Of a stretch of DNA of 64,000 nt, positions 1 through 8,757 are shown piece after piece; the first letter of the stretch is position 1, and every line of letters starts with the position of its first letter. This stretch comes from Aestuariispira insulae (GTDB taxonomy: Bacteria; Pseudomonadota; Alphaproteobacteria; UBA8366; Aestuariispiraceae), in NCBI RefSeq assembly GCF_003385955.1, contig NZ_QRDW01000004.1, positions 186,001-250,000 of the forward strand, given 5' to 3'. Below the pieces are notes generated by a model, which had not been told where the DNA came from, made no database searches, and saw only the letters and a list, made by a program, of their open reading frames with translations. A program made the translations under genes and the position numbers.

Positions 1-2541
1 CAGGATTTTTATCGGGCGTTCAGTGCCCGCAATTGGCACCAGGCGTCTGAGATCTATAACCTCAATCAGGATTATTTTTCTGATGAGGAAGAAGAATTTG
101 AAAGCACAATGGATCTGGTTGCCCGTGGCCTGAACCATGAATTTGTTCCAAAGCTGGAACAGTCCAAGAAAAAAATCGCCAAAATACAATGGCCTGAAAC
201 CAGGGATCGCTGGGGGACCGTTGGGGATAGTCTTGCCCAAGCCCGGGCATTGCTCGCGCAGTATAATGAGCATGAAATATTGAAGATCGAGCGTTACCGC
301 GCTTACTCTGTCGATCGATTGCAAGAGACGCTTTTTGAAATTGAGTCAAAGATTGCAACTTCGGCACCGGCGCATTTTTCAGCCTTCGACCATTTTGGCA
401 GCCAGTCCTTTTTTGAGATCTATCCCGTTGCCCTGGATCGCTCCCGTTTCATGACGCGGCATTATCCTGTCCTGCGTGATGAGGTGGAGCGGGCGAACCT
501 CGTCCAATTGGATCGGTTTTTGAATAATTATCGTGTCGGCCAGGAATTGACCGGCCTGGCAGCGGAACATGCCCAGGGCCGGTATGTGGAGGCACTGACC
601 CATCGATATACCGGCGGCAGCAATCCGGATCTGCTGGATTCCTGGTCTGTGTTGCAGCAAGCGCAAGCCAAAGGGATCGAGACAAAACAGGAGGCTATGG
701 GACGTTTCGTTGTTGTTGAGATTCCGAGCAGGCCGCGTCTGGGGGAGCCGGGGATCGCATTTCCGGTAACGTTGGAAGACGACATGGCTTTTGAGATCCG
801 GCAGGCCAGCCTTGAAAAGGCATTGCAAGATCCGGTTGGTGCACAAGCCGACTATTTGATCCTGGTGGATCTTGCTGCGTCCGCTACGCTTTTGAAGAAA
901 GGCGGAACCTCCAAAATTCCATCGCGCTATTACAGCCATTCAACCTATTTAACGAATCCAAAATACACTGCTGCCCAGGCTGAATTCCAAGAAGCGCAAC
1001 GGGCTCTGCAGCAGGCGAACGCGAACCGCAGTCGCCGGTCGGGACAAAATGGCGGATTTGGCACGGGGTCGGCGGACGCCTGGGCCGCAGTGATCGGTGA
1101 GATTTTGACAACTGCCGCCGGATCTTCGGAGGTTGCTGCCGCGGAAGAACGGCTGGAGAGGGCTCAGGAGGAGCTGAACCGCATTCCACCTCAGATAGAG
1201 CATAAGCAATACCAAGAATACCATGTGAGCCGTGTGAGCTTCTCTGGCAGCAAGTCCTATCAGTTCAACTATTATGTACTGGATCGGAAAAGCGGGAAAT
1301 ATGTACGCGGTTCGCTCAACCGGACTTTGGAACAGGATTTTGTCCGGCTGGAAGGTCTTAAACCCTCTGATCCCTATGCGGAGAAGTTACAAGAGGGAAC
1401 GGTAGATGAGGACTATCTTCAACGATGGCGTGACAAGGCTGTCACCGTGAAGATGTCGGATATTGTTGAGGATTACAAATTGCGCCGCTCCAGGGCTGGA
1501 CGGTTACCGGTATTAGCAATGGTACAACAGGATCTGTATGACCAGCGGAATATGTCTTTGCGGCAATCCCGGGAAAGAAAAGTTGCAGCGACCAGAAGGC
1601 CGGATGATAAATTCGGGGTTTCTCAGGAAGCTGGCGATAAAGCGCGACCCATTACCGGAGAGATAACAGAAGTTGGTTTTGGGCGTGTGGCAGACTACAA
1701 ATTCCCGGAAGGCCGCACCAATTCCAATGCCTTTGCTATTGTGATCGGGGTGCGGAATTATGATGATCGCGATATTCCGCCGGTGGATTATGCGTTGAAC
1801 GATGCGGATGCGGTTCGCCAGTATTTGATCAAGACGCGCGGCTTTCCCGCGGAAAATATCGTCATGCTGGAAAATCCGACCCAGTCAGCGCTGATGGCTC
1901 AGTTTGGTAGTGAAAACAACCACAAGGGCAAACTCTATGACACGGTACGGGAGGAAGGCATTCGTGAGGTCTTCGTTTTCTTTTCCGGTCATGGCATTCC
2001 AAGGGAAGGTGGCACTGGCGTCCTCATGCCGCGGGATGGAGATCCTCTTAAACCGGAATTCACAGGATATGGTTTAGATACCCTGATTCAAAACCTGAAC
2101 AGATTGCCCGATGTACGCGTGACACTTGCTGTCGACAGCTGTTTTTCCGGTGTCTCGGCCGGGGGGAGTCTTATTCGGCAGGCATCGCCCGTTTTTCTCT
2201 CTTCCCAGGCAACCAGGCGTGGTCTGGATAATGGCGTGGTCTTCACAGCTGCTGATGGCAGCGAAATTGCCTCCTGGGACAGTTCTGTCCGGTTGGGCCT
2301 GTTTACCCGGCATCTGCTGGAAGGCTTGATTGGGAAGGCGGATCAATTTGGTGACAAGAGTGGAACGGTAGAGGTTTACGAGATGGACCGCTATCTTAGG
2401 GAGGCAGTCGGCAAGGATGCCAACAGGCGTTTTTCGCGCCGTCAAACCCCGCAAACCCTTGGTGATCCGGATCTGACGATCAATGAAATAACGGACGTGA
2501 AGGTGACCAGTATTGATCAGATCATGGGGCTGGCGGATTGA
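1..2541 (+). CDS. Caspase-like (peptidase C14) protein, 5' end outside window
   Basis: The frame is open from base 1, so the gene starts upstream; 846 residues are visible. The C-terminal third is a caspase/metacaspase fold: a NAFAIVIG opening strand near 1726, SGHG with the candidate catalytic His codon at 1990-1992, and DSCFSG with the candidate Cys codon at 2140-2142. The preceding half is not a family I recognise. It contains a Gly/Ser/Ala-rich stretch and a probable coiled coil (about 980-1200), then charged segments. Bacterial caspase homologues are cysteine peptidases cleaving after basic residues, often attached to unknown N-terminal domains. A signal peptide cannot be judged. Its stop abuts the convergent UDG stop with no spacer. 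Confidence 0.85.
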   Translation, partial: QDFYRAFSARNWHQASEIYNLNQDYFSDEEEEFESTMDLVARGLNHEFVPKLEQSKKKIAKIQWPETRDRWGTVGDSLAQARALLAQYNEHEILKIERYRAYSVDRLQETLFEIESKIATSAPAHFSAFDHFGSQSFFEIYPVALDRSRFMTRHYPVLRDEVERANLVQLDRFLNNYRVGQELTGLAAEHAQGRYVEALTHRYTGGSNPDLLDSWSVLQQAQAKGIETKQEAMGRFVVVEIPSRPRLGEPGIAFPVTLEDDMAFEIRQASLEKALQDPVGAQADYLILVDLAASATLLKKGGTSKIPSRYYSHSTYLTNPKYTAAQAEFQEAQRALQQANANRSRRSGQNGGFGTGSADAWAAVIGEILTTAAGSSEVAAAEERLERAQEELNRIPPQIEHKQYQEYHVSRVSFSGSKSYQFNYYVLDRKSGKYVRGSLNRTLEQDFVRLEGLKPSDPYAEKLQEGTVDEDYLQRWRDKAVTVKMSDIVEDYKLRRSRAGRLPVLAMVQQDLYDQRNMSLRQSRERKVAATRRPDDKFGVSQEAGDKARPITGEITEVGFGRVADYKFPEGRTNSNAFAIVIGVRNYDDRDIPPVDYALNDADAVRQYLIKTRGFPAENIVMLENPTQSALMAQFGSENNHKGKLYDTVREEGIREVFVFFSGHGIPREGGTGVLMPRDGDPLKPEFTGYGLDTLIQNLNRLPDVRVTLAVDSCFSGVSAGGSLIRQASPVFLSSQATRRGLDNGVVFTAADGSEIASWDSSVRLGLFTRHLLEGLIGKADQFGDKSGTVEVYEMDRYLREAVGKDANRRFSRRQTPQTLGDPDLTINEITDVKVTSIDQIMGLAD

Positions 2542-3171
2542 TCAGTCGAGAAAATCACGGATATCGGAGAAGACCGCTTCAAACATTTTGACGGTCAGGC
2601 GCCCGGTGTTCAGATTGTAGCGGGAGCAATGGTAGCTGTCGAAGAGGGTGACCCCGTTTTCAAGCGTCTTTCTTGCGCGATGGGCGAATTTCATGGAAGA
2701 CTGCTTTTCACCGAAGACTTTCAAGGCTCGTTGATGAGCCAGTTTTCCAAGGTTCAAGACGGCTTGCAGGTTGGACATCGCCGCGATTTCCGCTTCGAGA
2801 AAAGGCATGCAGGCATTTGCTTCCGCGCCTGTGGGGCGGTTTTCGGGCGGGACACATCTGACCGCGTTGCTGACCCGACTATCGGTCATCAAAACGGTTG
2901 CAGCGTCATGATTTTCGTAATTCCCCTCGGCAAACCCGTATTTGATCAGGAACCGATACAAATAATCACCGGATCCGTCACCGGAAAAGGGCAGGCCGCT
3001 CATATTTGCCCCTTTCAAACCTGGGGCAAGGCCCAAGACCAGCAATCTCGCTTTCAGGCTGCCATAACCCTCAACGGGCGCGTTATGCCAGCCGGGCTCC
3101 CGTTCCCGCCAGTTTTGGCGAAATGCCAAAAGCCTGGGGCATTTGCAACAGTTCTTGTCTGGGATCAGCAT
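2542..3171 (-). CDS. Uracil-DNA glycosylase, type 5 (UdgB-like)
   Basis: This 209-residue protein removes uracil or deaminated bases from DNA, starting base excision repair. The N-terminus has CxxCPR (Cys8, Cys11), and later Cys residues in RCVPP and ANAC complete the four expected ligands of a 4Fe-4S cluster. The motif GLAPGLKGANMSG followed by PFSGDGSG is the family 4/5 active-site loop, and the HCSRYNLNTGRLT segment near the C-terminus is typical of type 5 enzymes. It lies 18 bp behind the NYN gene on the same strand, so the two are probably cotranscribed. It converges on the caspase-like gene with zero intergenic bases. Confidence 0.85.
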   Translation of the reverse strand: MLIPDKNCCKCPRLLAFRQNWREREPGWHNAPVEGYGSLKARLLVLGLAPGLKGANMSGLPFSGDGSGDYLYRFLIKYGFAEGNYENHDAATVLMTDSRVSNAVRCVPPENRPTGAEANACMPFLEAEIAAMSNLQAVLNLGKLAHQRALKVFGEKQSSMKFAHRARKTLENGVTLFDSYHCSRYNLNTGRLTVKMFEAVFSDIRDFLD

Positions 3172-3189
3172 CCGGGTTTGTCGGTTGGA

Positions 3190-3843
3190 TCAAAGATGCT
3201 CCACATGGGCTTCGTCGTCTTCTTCCTCATAGAAGCTGTCGTCGGGAAAGTCGTCAAATTCCGGATCGCCGACCTGCTTGCCATTTTTGGGTGTTGCGCC
3301 GGCACCATGAAAATTGCGGGCAATATCTTTGGCAATGGCAGAAAGCTCGATGAAATTATCGGCTTGGCGCCGCAATTCGTCGGCAATCATCGGCGGGCTG
3401 CTCTTTATCGTGCTGACGACGGTAACGCGAACGCCTTTGCGTTGGATCGCCTCGACCAACCGGCGGAAATCACCGTCACCTGAAAATAGTACCACATGAT
3501 CGAGATGCTGGGCCATTTCCAGTACATCTATGGCCAGCTCCATATCCATATTGCCCTTGATCTTGCGACGGCCCTGAGCATCCGTAAATTCCTTGGCCGG
3601 TTTGGTGACCATGGTATAGCCGTTATAGTCAAGCCAATCGACCAATGGGCGGATCGGGGAATATTCCTGATCCTCAAAGAGAGCGGTATAATAAAAGGCG
3701 CGGATCATTTGGCCTTTTTCTCGAAATACCGACAGAAGCTTCTTGTAGTCGATATCAAAGCCAAGTGCACGGGCGGCGGAATAAAGATTTGCGCCATCAA
3801 TAAAAAGAGCCAGACGTTCCTGCTTGTAAATGCCAATCGGCAT
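3190..3843 (-). CDS. NYN domain ribonuclease-like protein (LabA/DUF88 family)
   Basis: A 217-residue protein with the PIN-like NYN fold. The conserved acidic residues are visible: LFIDGANLY near residue 12, GNMDMELAIDVLEMA mid-protein and LFSGDGDF after it. In this family these residues coordinate metal, and several members are RNases, but the substrate cannot be read from sequence. The last 30 residues are acidic and probably disordered. A Shine-Dalgarno AAGGGA lies 8 nt before the ATG at 3843. It is the first gene of a two-gene unit with the UDG gene and is divergent from rpoZ. Confidence 0.85.
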   Translation of the reverse strand: MPIGIYKQERLALFIDGANLYSAARALGFDIDYKKLLSVFREKGQMIRAFYYTALFEDQEYSPIRPLVDWLDYNGYTMVTKPAKEFTDAQGRRKIKGNMDMELAIDVLEMAQHLDHVVLFSGDGDFRRLVEAIQRKGVRVTVVSTIKSSPPMIADELRRQADNFIELSAIAKDIARNFHGAGATPKNGKQVGDPEFDDFPDDSFYEEEDDEAHVEHL

Positions 3844-3891
3844 GGCGAATTCCCTTAATAAAATCAGTTTTTTATATGCTTTTTTTGAATA

Positions 3892-3906
3892 GAAGGCGTA
3901 ACGAAC
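3892..3906. promoter_or_regulatory. Weak LexA-like direct repeat upstream of the NYN-UDG operon
   Basis: GAAG-N7-GAAC, one mismatch from the alphaproteobacterial LexA consensus GAAC-N7-GAAC, about 50 bp before the NYN start. A DNA-repair gene downstream makes SOS control plausible, but one near-match in 300 bp could easily be chance. Confidence 0.2.
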
Positions 3907-4074
3907 GCACCAGAGATATGTAGAATAAAAATTCGATTAAATGACTATTCGGATTACGGTTTCCTTCAAATATAGCTCAGGGTAGCAAATGCCCGACCAA
4001 CATCAAGCGTAATTTACATTTTTCAGCCTTTTGGTTAAAACTGGAAAAAGATGCTGAAAAGGCTGGGAAAGCGA

Positions 4075-4104
4075 CTTGCGTTTGGGGGTGACTATCCCTA
4101 TATT
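4075..4104 (+). promoter_or_regulatory. Probable promoter of rpoZ-spoT
   Basis: CTTGCG (4075-4080), an 18-bp spacer and TATATT (4099-4104), matching housekeeping alphaproteobacterial promoters. An AAGGAAAGG Shine-Dalgarno follows at 4133-4141, 7 nt before the rpoZ ATG. Confidence 0.45.
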
Positions 4105-4148
4105 CTCGGCCTTCCTAACAGGTAAGAAGCTCAAGGAAAGGTCCCCTC

Positions 4149-4532
4149 ATGGCCCGCGTAACAGTTGAAGACTGTGTAGAAAAAGTCCCGAACCGGTTTG
4201 ATCTGGTGATGCTCGCTGCCCAGCGTGCCCGTGAAATCGCGACTGGTGCGACCCTGACGATTGACCGCGATCGTGATAAGAACCCGGTTGTCGCCCTGCG
4301 AGAAATCGCGGATGAGACTGTTGAGCTCGACAATCTTGAAAACGGCCTGATCAAGGGGCTGCAAAAGCAGGTTGATATTGAAGAGCCGGAAGACGAGGCA
4401 GAACTGCATGAACTGCTGTCCGCGGCACCTGCTGCTGTTGAAGCTGAAGAATCTGCAGCTCCGGCTGAAGACACCGAATTACCGACAGGCATCCGGTTTG
4501 AAGATGTAGATCTTCCCAATACGGAAGACTGA
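4149..4532 (+). CDS. rpoZ: RNA polymerase omega subunit
   Basis: A 127-residue omega subunit, which helps assembly and stability of RNA polymerase and contributes to ppGpp responses. The conserved N-terminal core is clear: [26 protein letters not shown] and [12 protein letters not shown]. The C-terminal 55 residues are an acidic, Ala/Glu-rich tail, usual in alphaproteobacteria. It directly precedes the RelA/SpoT gene, a common alphaproteobacterial arrangement that pairs a ppGpp-linked polymerase subunit with the ppGpp enzyme. Confidence 0.96.
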   Translation: MARVTVEDCVEKVPNRFDLVMLAAQRAREIATGATLTIDRDRDKNPVVALREIADETVELDNLENGLIKGLQKQVDIEEPEDEAELHELLSAAPAAVEAEESAAPAEDTELPTGIRFEDVDLPNTED

Positions 4533-4605
4533 TGCGGAAGGGCGGCTGTTCTATCCAATGGTCGCGTTCCGTGTTAACCTGTATCCCACAAGGGAGTGAA
4601 TGGCC

Positions 4606-6747
4606 ATGATGCGCCAATACGAGCTTGTGGAGCAGATTAAGACCTATGACCCGGGCGCGGATGAGGATGCTCTCAACCGCGCCTATGTTTATTCCATGAA
4701 GGCGCATGGCAATCAGCTCCGCGCCTCTGGCGATCCTTATTTTTCCCACCCTGTCGAAGTCGCCGGTCTTCTGTGCGACAAGAAGCTGGATGCGGCTTCA
4801 ATCATCACCGGGCTGTTGCATGACACCGTGGAAGACACGGATGCAACGGTTGAAGATATTGAAAGCCTGTTCGGTGCTGAGATCGCTCAATTGGTTGATG
4901 GGGTCACCAAGCTTTCCCAGCTGGAACATCAGTCGGATGAAAACAAGCAGGCGGAAAACTTCCGCAAGCTTGTGCTTGCCATGTCCAAGGATATCCGCGT
5001 CCTCATGGTGAAGCTGGCGGACCGGCTACACAATATGCGCACTCTTCATTTCATCAAGAAAGAAGAAAAGCGTCGCCGGATTTCCAGGGAGACCATGGAT
5101 ATCTATGTCCCGCTGGCCGAGCGGATCGGTATTCGGGACTGGAAAGAGGAGCTGGAAGAGTTGGCTTTCCGGGAACTGAACCCGGATGCGCGCTCTTCCA
5201 TCATCAATCGCCTCAATTTCCTGAGCGACCAGGGCGAGGGGCTCATTGACCGTATCATTGCCGGTGTGAAAGGTCTTCTGGCGGAAAACGGTCTGACAGC
5301 GGAAGTGAAGGGCCGCCAGAAAACACCCTATTCCATCTGGAAAAAAATGCAGCGGCAAAATGTCGGCTTTGAACAGCTGTCCGACATTATGGCTTTCCGG
5401 GTGATTGTTGGCAGTAATGACGAATGCTATCAGGCTCTGGGTGCGATTCACGGTGCCTATTCCGTGGTGCCGGGCCGGTTCAAGGATTATATCTCCCTGC
5501 CCAAGCCAAATGGATACAGGTCACTGCATACCGGGGTGATCGGTCCGGAAAACCAGCGTATTGAAGTGCAGATCCGCACCCGTGAAATGAACGAGATCGC
5601 GGAGTTGGGGGTTGCCGCCCATTGGCAATATAAACAATCGGGCAGTGGCCAGGCCAACAAGGAAGGCAGCCAATATCGCTGGATGCGCGATATGCTGGAT
5701 ATCCTGGCCAATGCGTCCAATCCGGACGAATTCCTGGAACATACCAAGATGGAAATGTTCTCGGATCAGGTTTTTGTCTTCACGCCCAAAGGCGACCTGC
5801 ATGCGCTGCCACGTGGCGCGACACCTGTTGACTTCGCCTACGCGGTCCATACCGATATCGGGGATCACTGTGTTGCCAGCAAGGTAAACGGCAGAATTGT
5901 GCCGTTGCGGACCAAGCTGCGCAATGGTGACCAGGTGGAAGTTTCTACCTCCAAGGCGCAGACACCCAACCCGGCCTGGGAAGGGTTTGTGGTGACCGGT
6001 AAGGCACGTGCCTGCATCCGGAAATTTATCCGCTCCCGCCAGCGCGATCAATATGCCAGCCTGGGGCGCGAGATCGTTGAAAAAACCTTCCGCCAGGCCA
6101 ATTATGAAAAGTCCGAAAAATCACTGAAATCTGTCACCGAGCGGTTTCAATGTGACGACATTGACGAGCTTTATGTCCGGGTCGGCGAAGGGCAGATTAC
6201 CGGCCGTGACGTCCTCTATGCGGTTTATCCGGGGGCCAAGGATGCAGAGACGGCAAAGAAAACACCGACCACAAGGGCAAAGGACCTGCCGTCCCACGCA
6301 ATCCCTGTGCGCGGCCTTATCGCCGGCATGGCGGTGCATTACGCAAAATGCTGCCATCCTTTGCCTGGCGATCGGATCGTTGGCATCGTGACCACCGGAA
6401 AAGGGGTGACGATCCATACAATCGATTGCCGCACCCTGGAGGCCTTTGCAGACATGCCAGAGCGCTGGTTGGATGTTTCCTGGGAGCAAGATACCGAAGA
6501 AACCGCAAGCTTTGTTGGCCGTGTGCATGCGGTATTGTCGAATGAGCCGGGGGCACTGGCATCGCTGACCTCCGCGATCGGCCGCGATGGCGGTAATATC
6601 ATCAATCTCAAATTCACCAACCGCGGACAGGATTTCTTTGACATCCTCGTGGATGTGGAGGTGACGGATGTGCGACAGCTGAACAATATCCTGGCAGCCC
6701 TGCGTGCCACGCCGGAAGTGAATACGGTAGAGCGGTCCCACGGCTGA
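4606..6747 (+). CDS. spoT: Bifunctional (p)ppGpp synthetase/hydrolase, RelA/SpoT homologue
   Basis: Makes and degrades (p)ppGpp in the stringent response. Domains in order: HD hydrolase with an intact HDTVEDT motif (about residues 50-150), synthetase with RFKDYIS, PNGYRSLH and EVQIRT (about 230-340), TGS (about 385-445), a Cys-containing region with AKCCHPLPGD, and a C-terminal ACT domain. Intact HD and synthetase motifs indicate a bifunctional long RSH, usual for alphaproteobacteria with a single copy. ATGs occur at 4600, 4606 and 4609; AGGGAG at 4591-4596 is 9 nt from 4606 but only 3 from 4600, and family members begin MMRQYELV, so 4606 is preferred. Confidence 0.96.
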   Translation: MMRQYELVEQIKTYDPGADEDALNRAYVYSMKAHGNQLRASGDPYFSHPVEVAGLLCDKKLDAASIITGLLHDTVEDTDATVEDIESLFGAEIAQLVDGVTKLSQLEHQSDENKQAENFRKLVLAMSKDIRVLMVKLADRLHNMRTLHFIKKEEKRRRISRETMDIYVPLAERIGIRDWKEELEELAFRELNPDARSSIINRLNFLSDQGEGLIDRIIAGVKGLLAENGLTAEVKGRQKTPYSIWKKMQRQNVGFEQLSDIMAFRVIVGSNDECYQALGAIHGAYSVVPGRFKDYISLPKPNGYRSLHTGVIGPENQRIEVQIRTREMNEIAELGVAAHWQYKQSGSGQANKEGSQYRWMRDMLDILANASNPDEFLEHTKMEMFSDQVFVFTPKGDLHALPRGATPVDFAYAVHTDIGDHCVASKVNGRIVPLRTKLRNGDQVEVSTSKAQTPNPAWEGFVVTGKARACIRKFIRSRQRDQYASLGREIVEKTFRQANYEKSEKSLKSVTERFQCDDIDELYVRVGEGQITGRDVLYAVYPGAKDAETAKKTPTTRAKDLPSHAIPVRGLIAGMAVHYAKCCHPLPGDRIVGIVTTGKGVTIHTIDCRTLEAFADMPERWLDVSWEQDTEETASFVGRVHAVLSNEPGALASLTSAIGRDGGNIINLKFTNRGQDFFDILVDVEVTDVRQLNNILAALRATPEVNTVERSHG

Positions 6748-6761
6748 CAGCGGAGATATTC

Positions 6762-7184
6762 ATGATCATTGGCATTGGCACGGATCTTTGTGACATTTCG
6801 CGGATCGAAAAGACCTTGCAACGGTTTGGCGATCGTTTTTTGAATAAAACGTATCGGCATCAGGAACAGCAACGCGCGGCGCGAAGACCCGCCAAGCAGG
6901 CCGACCGGTTGGCCCAGATGTTTGCTGCGAAAGAGGCTTGCTCCAAAGCTTTGGGGACGGGGTTGCGCAATGGAGTCTGGCTGACAACGATGGAGGTTGT
7001 GCCTTTGCCCAGCGGCAAGCCGACATTGCAGTTGCATGGCGGGGCTCTTGCGAGACTCGAAGCGCTGACGCCGGCGGGAATGGTGCCGCATCTTGATGTC
7101 TCGCTGACCGATGAAAGTGGTTTGGCCCACGCAATGGTGGTGATTTCAGCTGTTCCGAAGGAATGGAAAATCGAACGCGGTTGA
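6762..7184 (+). CDS. acpS: Holo-[acyl-carrier-protein] synthase
   Basis: Transfers 4'-phosphopantetheine from CoA to apo-ACP. The 140-residue protein begins with MIIGIGTDLCDI, including the Mg2+-binding Asp8, and has the second signature FAAKEACSKALGTG with the metal-binding Glu. It follows the RelA/SpoT stop by 14 bp. In many alphaproteobacteria pdxJ stands between these genes; it is absent here. Confidence 0.95.
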   Translation: MIIGIGTDLCDISRIEKTLQRFGDRFLNKTYRHQEQQRAARRPAKQADRLAQMFAAKEACSKALGTGLRNGVWLTTMEVVPLPSGKPTLQLHGGALARLEALTPAGMVPHLDVSLTDESGLAHAMVVISAVPKEWKIERG

Positions 7185-7258
7185 CAGGCGAGGGGCTCGC
7201 CGCCCATAACCGCTAAACGCCGTGGCACATTGGCTACAGATAGTTCGAAGGCAGAAAA

Positions 7259-8077
7259 TTGGCTGAAAAATTGAAAACCGAGAATTCGAAATCGACGGAT
7301 AAAGTCGAGCGCAAGGAAGAAAGCTGGCTGGAAACGGTCAAGACCCTGGGTTGGGCCGTTGGCATCGCGCTGGTTGTGCGCACTTTCTTTTTCGAACCCT
7401 TCAATATCCCATCGGGGTCCATGATCCCGACACTTCTGGTTGGCGACTATATGTTCGTGAACAAGATGTCTTATGGGTATAGCAAATACAGCCTGCCAAA
7501 AGCATTCATCCCGTTTGAGGGGCGAATTTTCTCGGATATCCCGGAACGAGGTGATGTTGCGGTTTTTCGCAAGCCAAGCGATACAAGCATTGATTATGTG
7601 AAACGCATTATCGGTTTGCCAGGTGACGAGATCGAGGTCCGTTCCGGGGTGCTGCATATCAATGGCGCACCGGTCAGCCGCCGGAAGGTGGATATTGACA
7701 GCCTTGATATGGACAAGCGGCTGGATCTGAATTTCCCGGGCAGCAATGCCAATGGTGGGGACAAGGATTTCCAGATGTATGTTGAAACCCTTCCCAACGG
7801 TCGGGAGCACTATATCCTGGAATCGGGCGGGGATGACATGCGCAATGATAATACCGGCGTCTATACGGTTCCCGAAGGCCACTATTTTGCCATGGGTGAT
7901 AACCGGGATAATTCGCTGGACAGCCGGTATCCGACTGTCGGTTTTGTGCCGCATGAAAACCTGATCGGCAAAGCGACTTTCTTCTTCTTCTCCATTGATG
8001 ATGATGCCCACTGGTATTTGCCTTGGACCTGGCCGGGTGCCATTCGTTATGGACGTTTGCTCAACAGCATAGATTAA
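7259..8077 (+). CDS. lepB: Signal peptidase I
   Basis: An inner-membrane serine protease that removes signal peptides from exported proteins. It has one N-terminal membrane segment (about residues 27-47), box B with nucleophile Ser54 in PSGSMIPTL, general base Lys115 in DYVKRIIGLPGDE, and box E GDNRDNSLDSR. Length is 272 residues. No ATG lies upstream of Ser54 and a TAG at 7241 closes the frame, so translation must begin at TTG 7259, which has a GAAGG Shine-Dalgarno at 7247-7251 with 7-nt spacing. Its TAA overlaps the rnc ATG (TAATG). Confidence 0.95.
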   Translation: MAEKLKTENSKSTDKVERKEESWLETVKTLGWAVGIALVVRTFFFEPFNIPSGSMIPTLLVGDYMFVNKMSYGYSKYSLPKAFIPFEGRIFSDIPERGDVAVFRKPSDTSIDYVKRIIGLPGDEIEVRSGVLHINGAPVSRRKVDIDSLDMDKRLDLNFPGSNANGGDKDFQMYVETLPNGREHYILESGGDDMRNDNTGVYTVPEGHYFAMGDNRDNSLDSRYPTVGFVPHENLIGKATFFFFSIDDDAHWYLPWTWPGAIRYGRLLNSID

Positions 8078-8757
8078 TGACCGTGTATGATGCGTTATTC
8101 GCCCGGCTAGGGCATGAATTTGAAAATGTTGAGCGCCTTGAACAGGCGCTCACTCATCGCAGTGCGAGCCATGGCCAGGATATCGGCTATGAACGGCTGG
8201 AGTTTCTGGGCGACCGGATCTTGGGGCTGTGCATAGCCGATATGCTGATGCAGGCTTTTCCAGAGGAGCCGGAAGGAGCGTTATCCAGACGGTTGAACGC
8301 GCTTGTTCGGCAAGAAACGCTTGCAGAAATTGCTGCGGAAATCGGTTTGAACGATTATCTGCGCCTGGGCAAGGCGGAAGAAGAATCTGGTGCCTCGGAT
8401 AATCCCGCGATCCTGGCTGATGTCTGTGAAGCTGTTATTGCCGCACTTTACCGGGACAGTGGTCTTGACGCATCCCGTCGGTTCATCAAGCGCTACTGGG
8501 AAAAGCGTCTTGAGAAATCCAGCCGACCTCCGAAGGACGCAAAATCGAGCCTTCAGGAATGGGCGATGGCCCGTAAGATTCCGCTGCCAGAATATGAAAC
8601 GATAGAAAAAGAGGGGCCGGATCATGCGCCGGTCTTTACGATACAAGTATCTGTGCGAGGCAAGGAGCCCGCACAGGCAACAGGTGATTCCAAACGATCC
8701 GCGGAGCAAAAAGCCGCAGAAATCCTGTTGAACCGGTTGTTAGGGGACATCAAATGA
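8077..8757 (+). CDS. rnc: Ribonuclease III
   Basis: A double-strand-specific endoribonuclease for rRNA and mRNA processing. It has the catalytic-domain signature ERLEFLGDR (near residue 40) and the acidic DVCEAVIAALY segment, followed by a C-terminal dsRNA-binding domain starting at DAKSSLQEWA. The ATG at 8077 overlaps the lepB stop, giving 226 residues. An upstream GTG-type extension to 8023 would lie inside lepB and is rejected. Stop and era start overlap as ATGA. Confidence 0.95.
   Translation: MTVYDALFARLGHEFENVERLEQALTHRSASHGQDIGYERLEFLGDRILGLCIADMLMQAFPEEPEGALSRRLNALVRQETLAEIAAEIGLNDYLRLGKAEEESGASDNPAILADVCEAVIAALYRDSGLDASRRFIKRYWEKRLEKSSRPPKDAKSSLQEWAMARKIPLPEYETIEKEGPDHAPVFTIQVSVRGKEPAQATGDSKRSAEQKAAEILLNRLLGDIK

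Larger units (their letters stand above)
3844..4148. other. Divergent intergenic region between NYN gene and rpoZ
   Basis: About 305 bases without a convincing gene. The left part is AT-rich and should carry the leftward NYN-UDG promoter; the right part carries a rightward promoter-like sequence for rpoZ. I see no tRNA or strong hairpin. Confidence 0.6.

Noticed and set aside
2629-3483. A 284-codon plus-strand frame over the UDG and NYN genes
   Set aside because: Runs across two oppositely oriented genes with intact motifs; composition is that of a shadow.
1-3843. Caspase-UDG-NYN as a defence island
   Set aside because: The caspase gene is on the opposite strand and merely converges; NYN next to rpoZ is common housekeeping context. 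No nuclease, sensor or transfer signs support an island, though the truncated upstream side leaves some doubt.
6860-8011. A 383-codon antisense frame over acpS and lepB
   Set aside because: Shadow of two well-supported genes; no Shine-Dalgarno and no recognisable domain.
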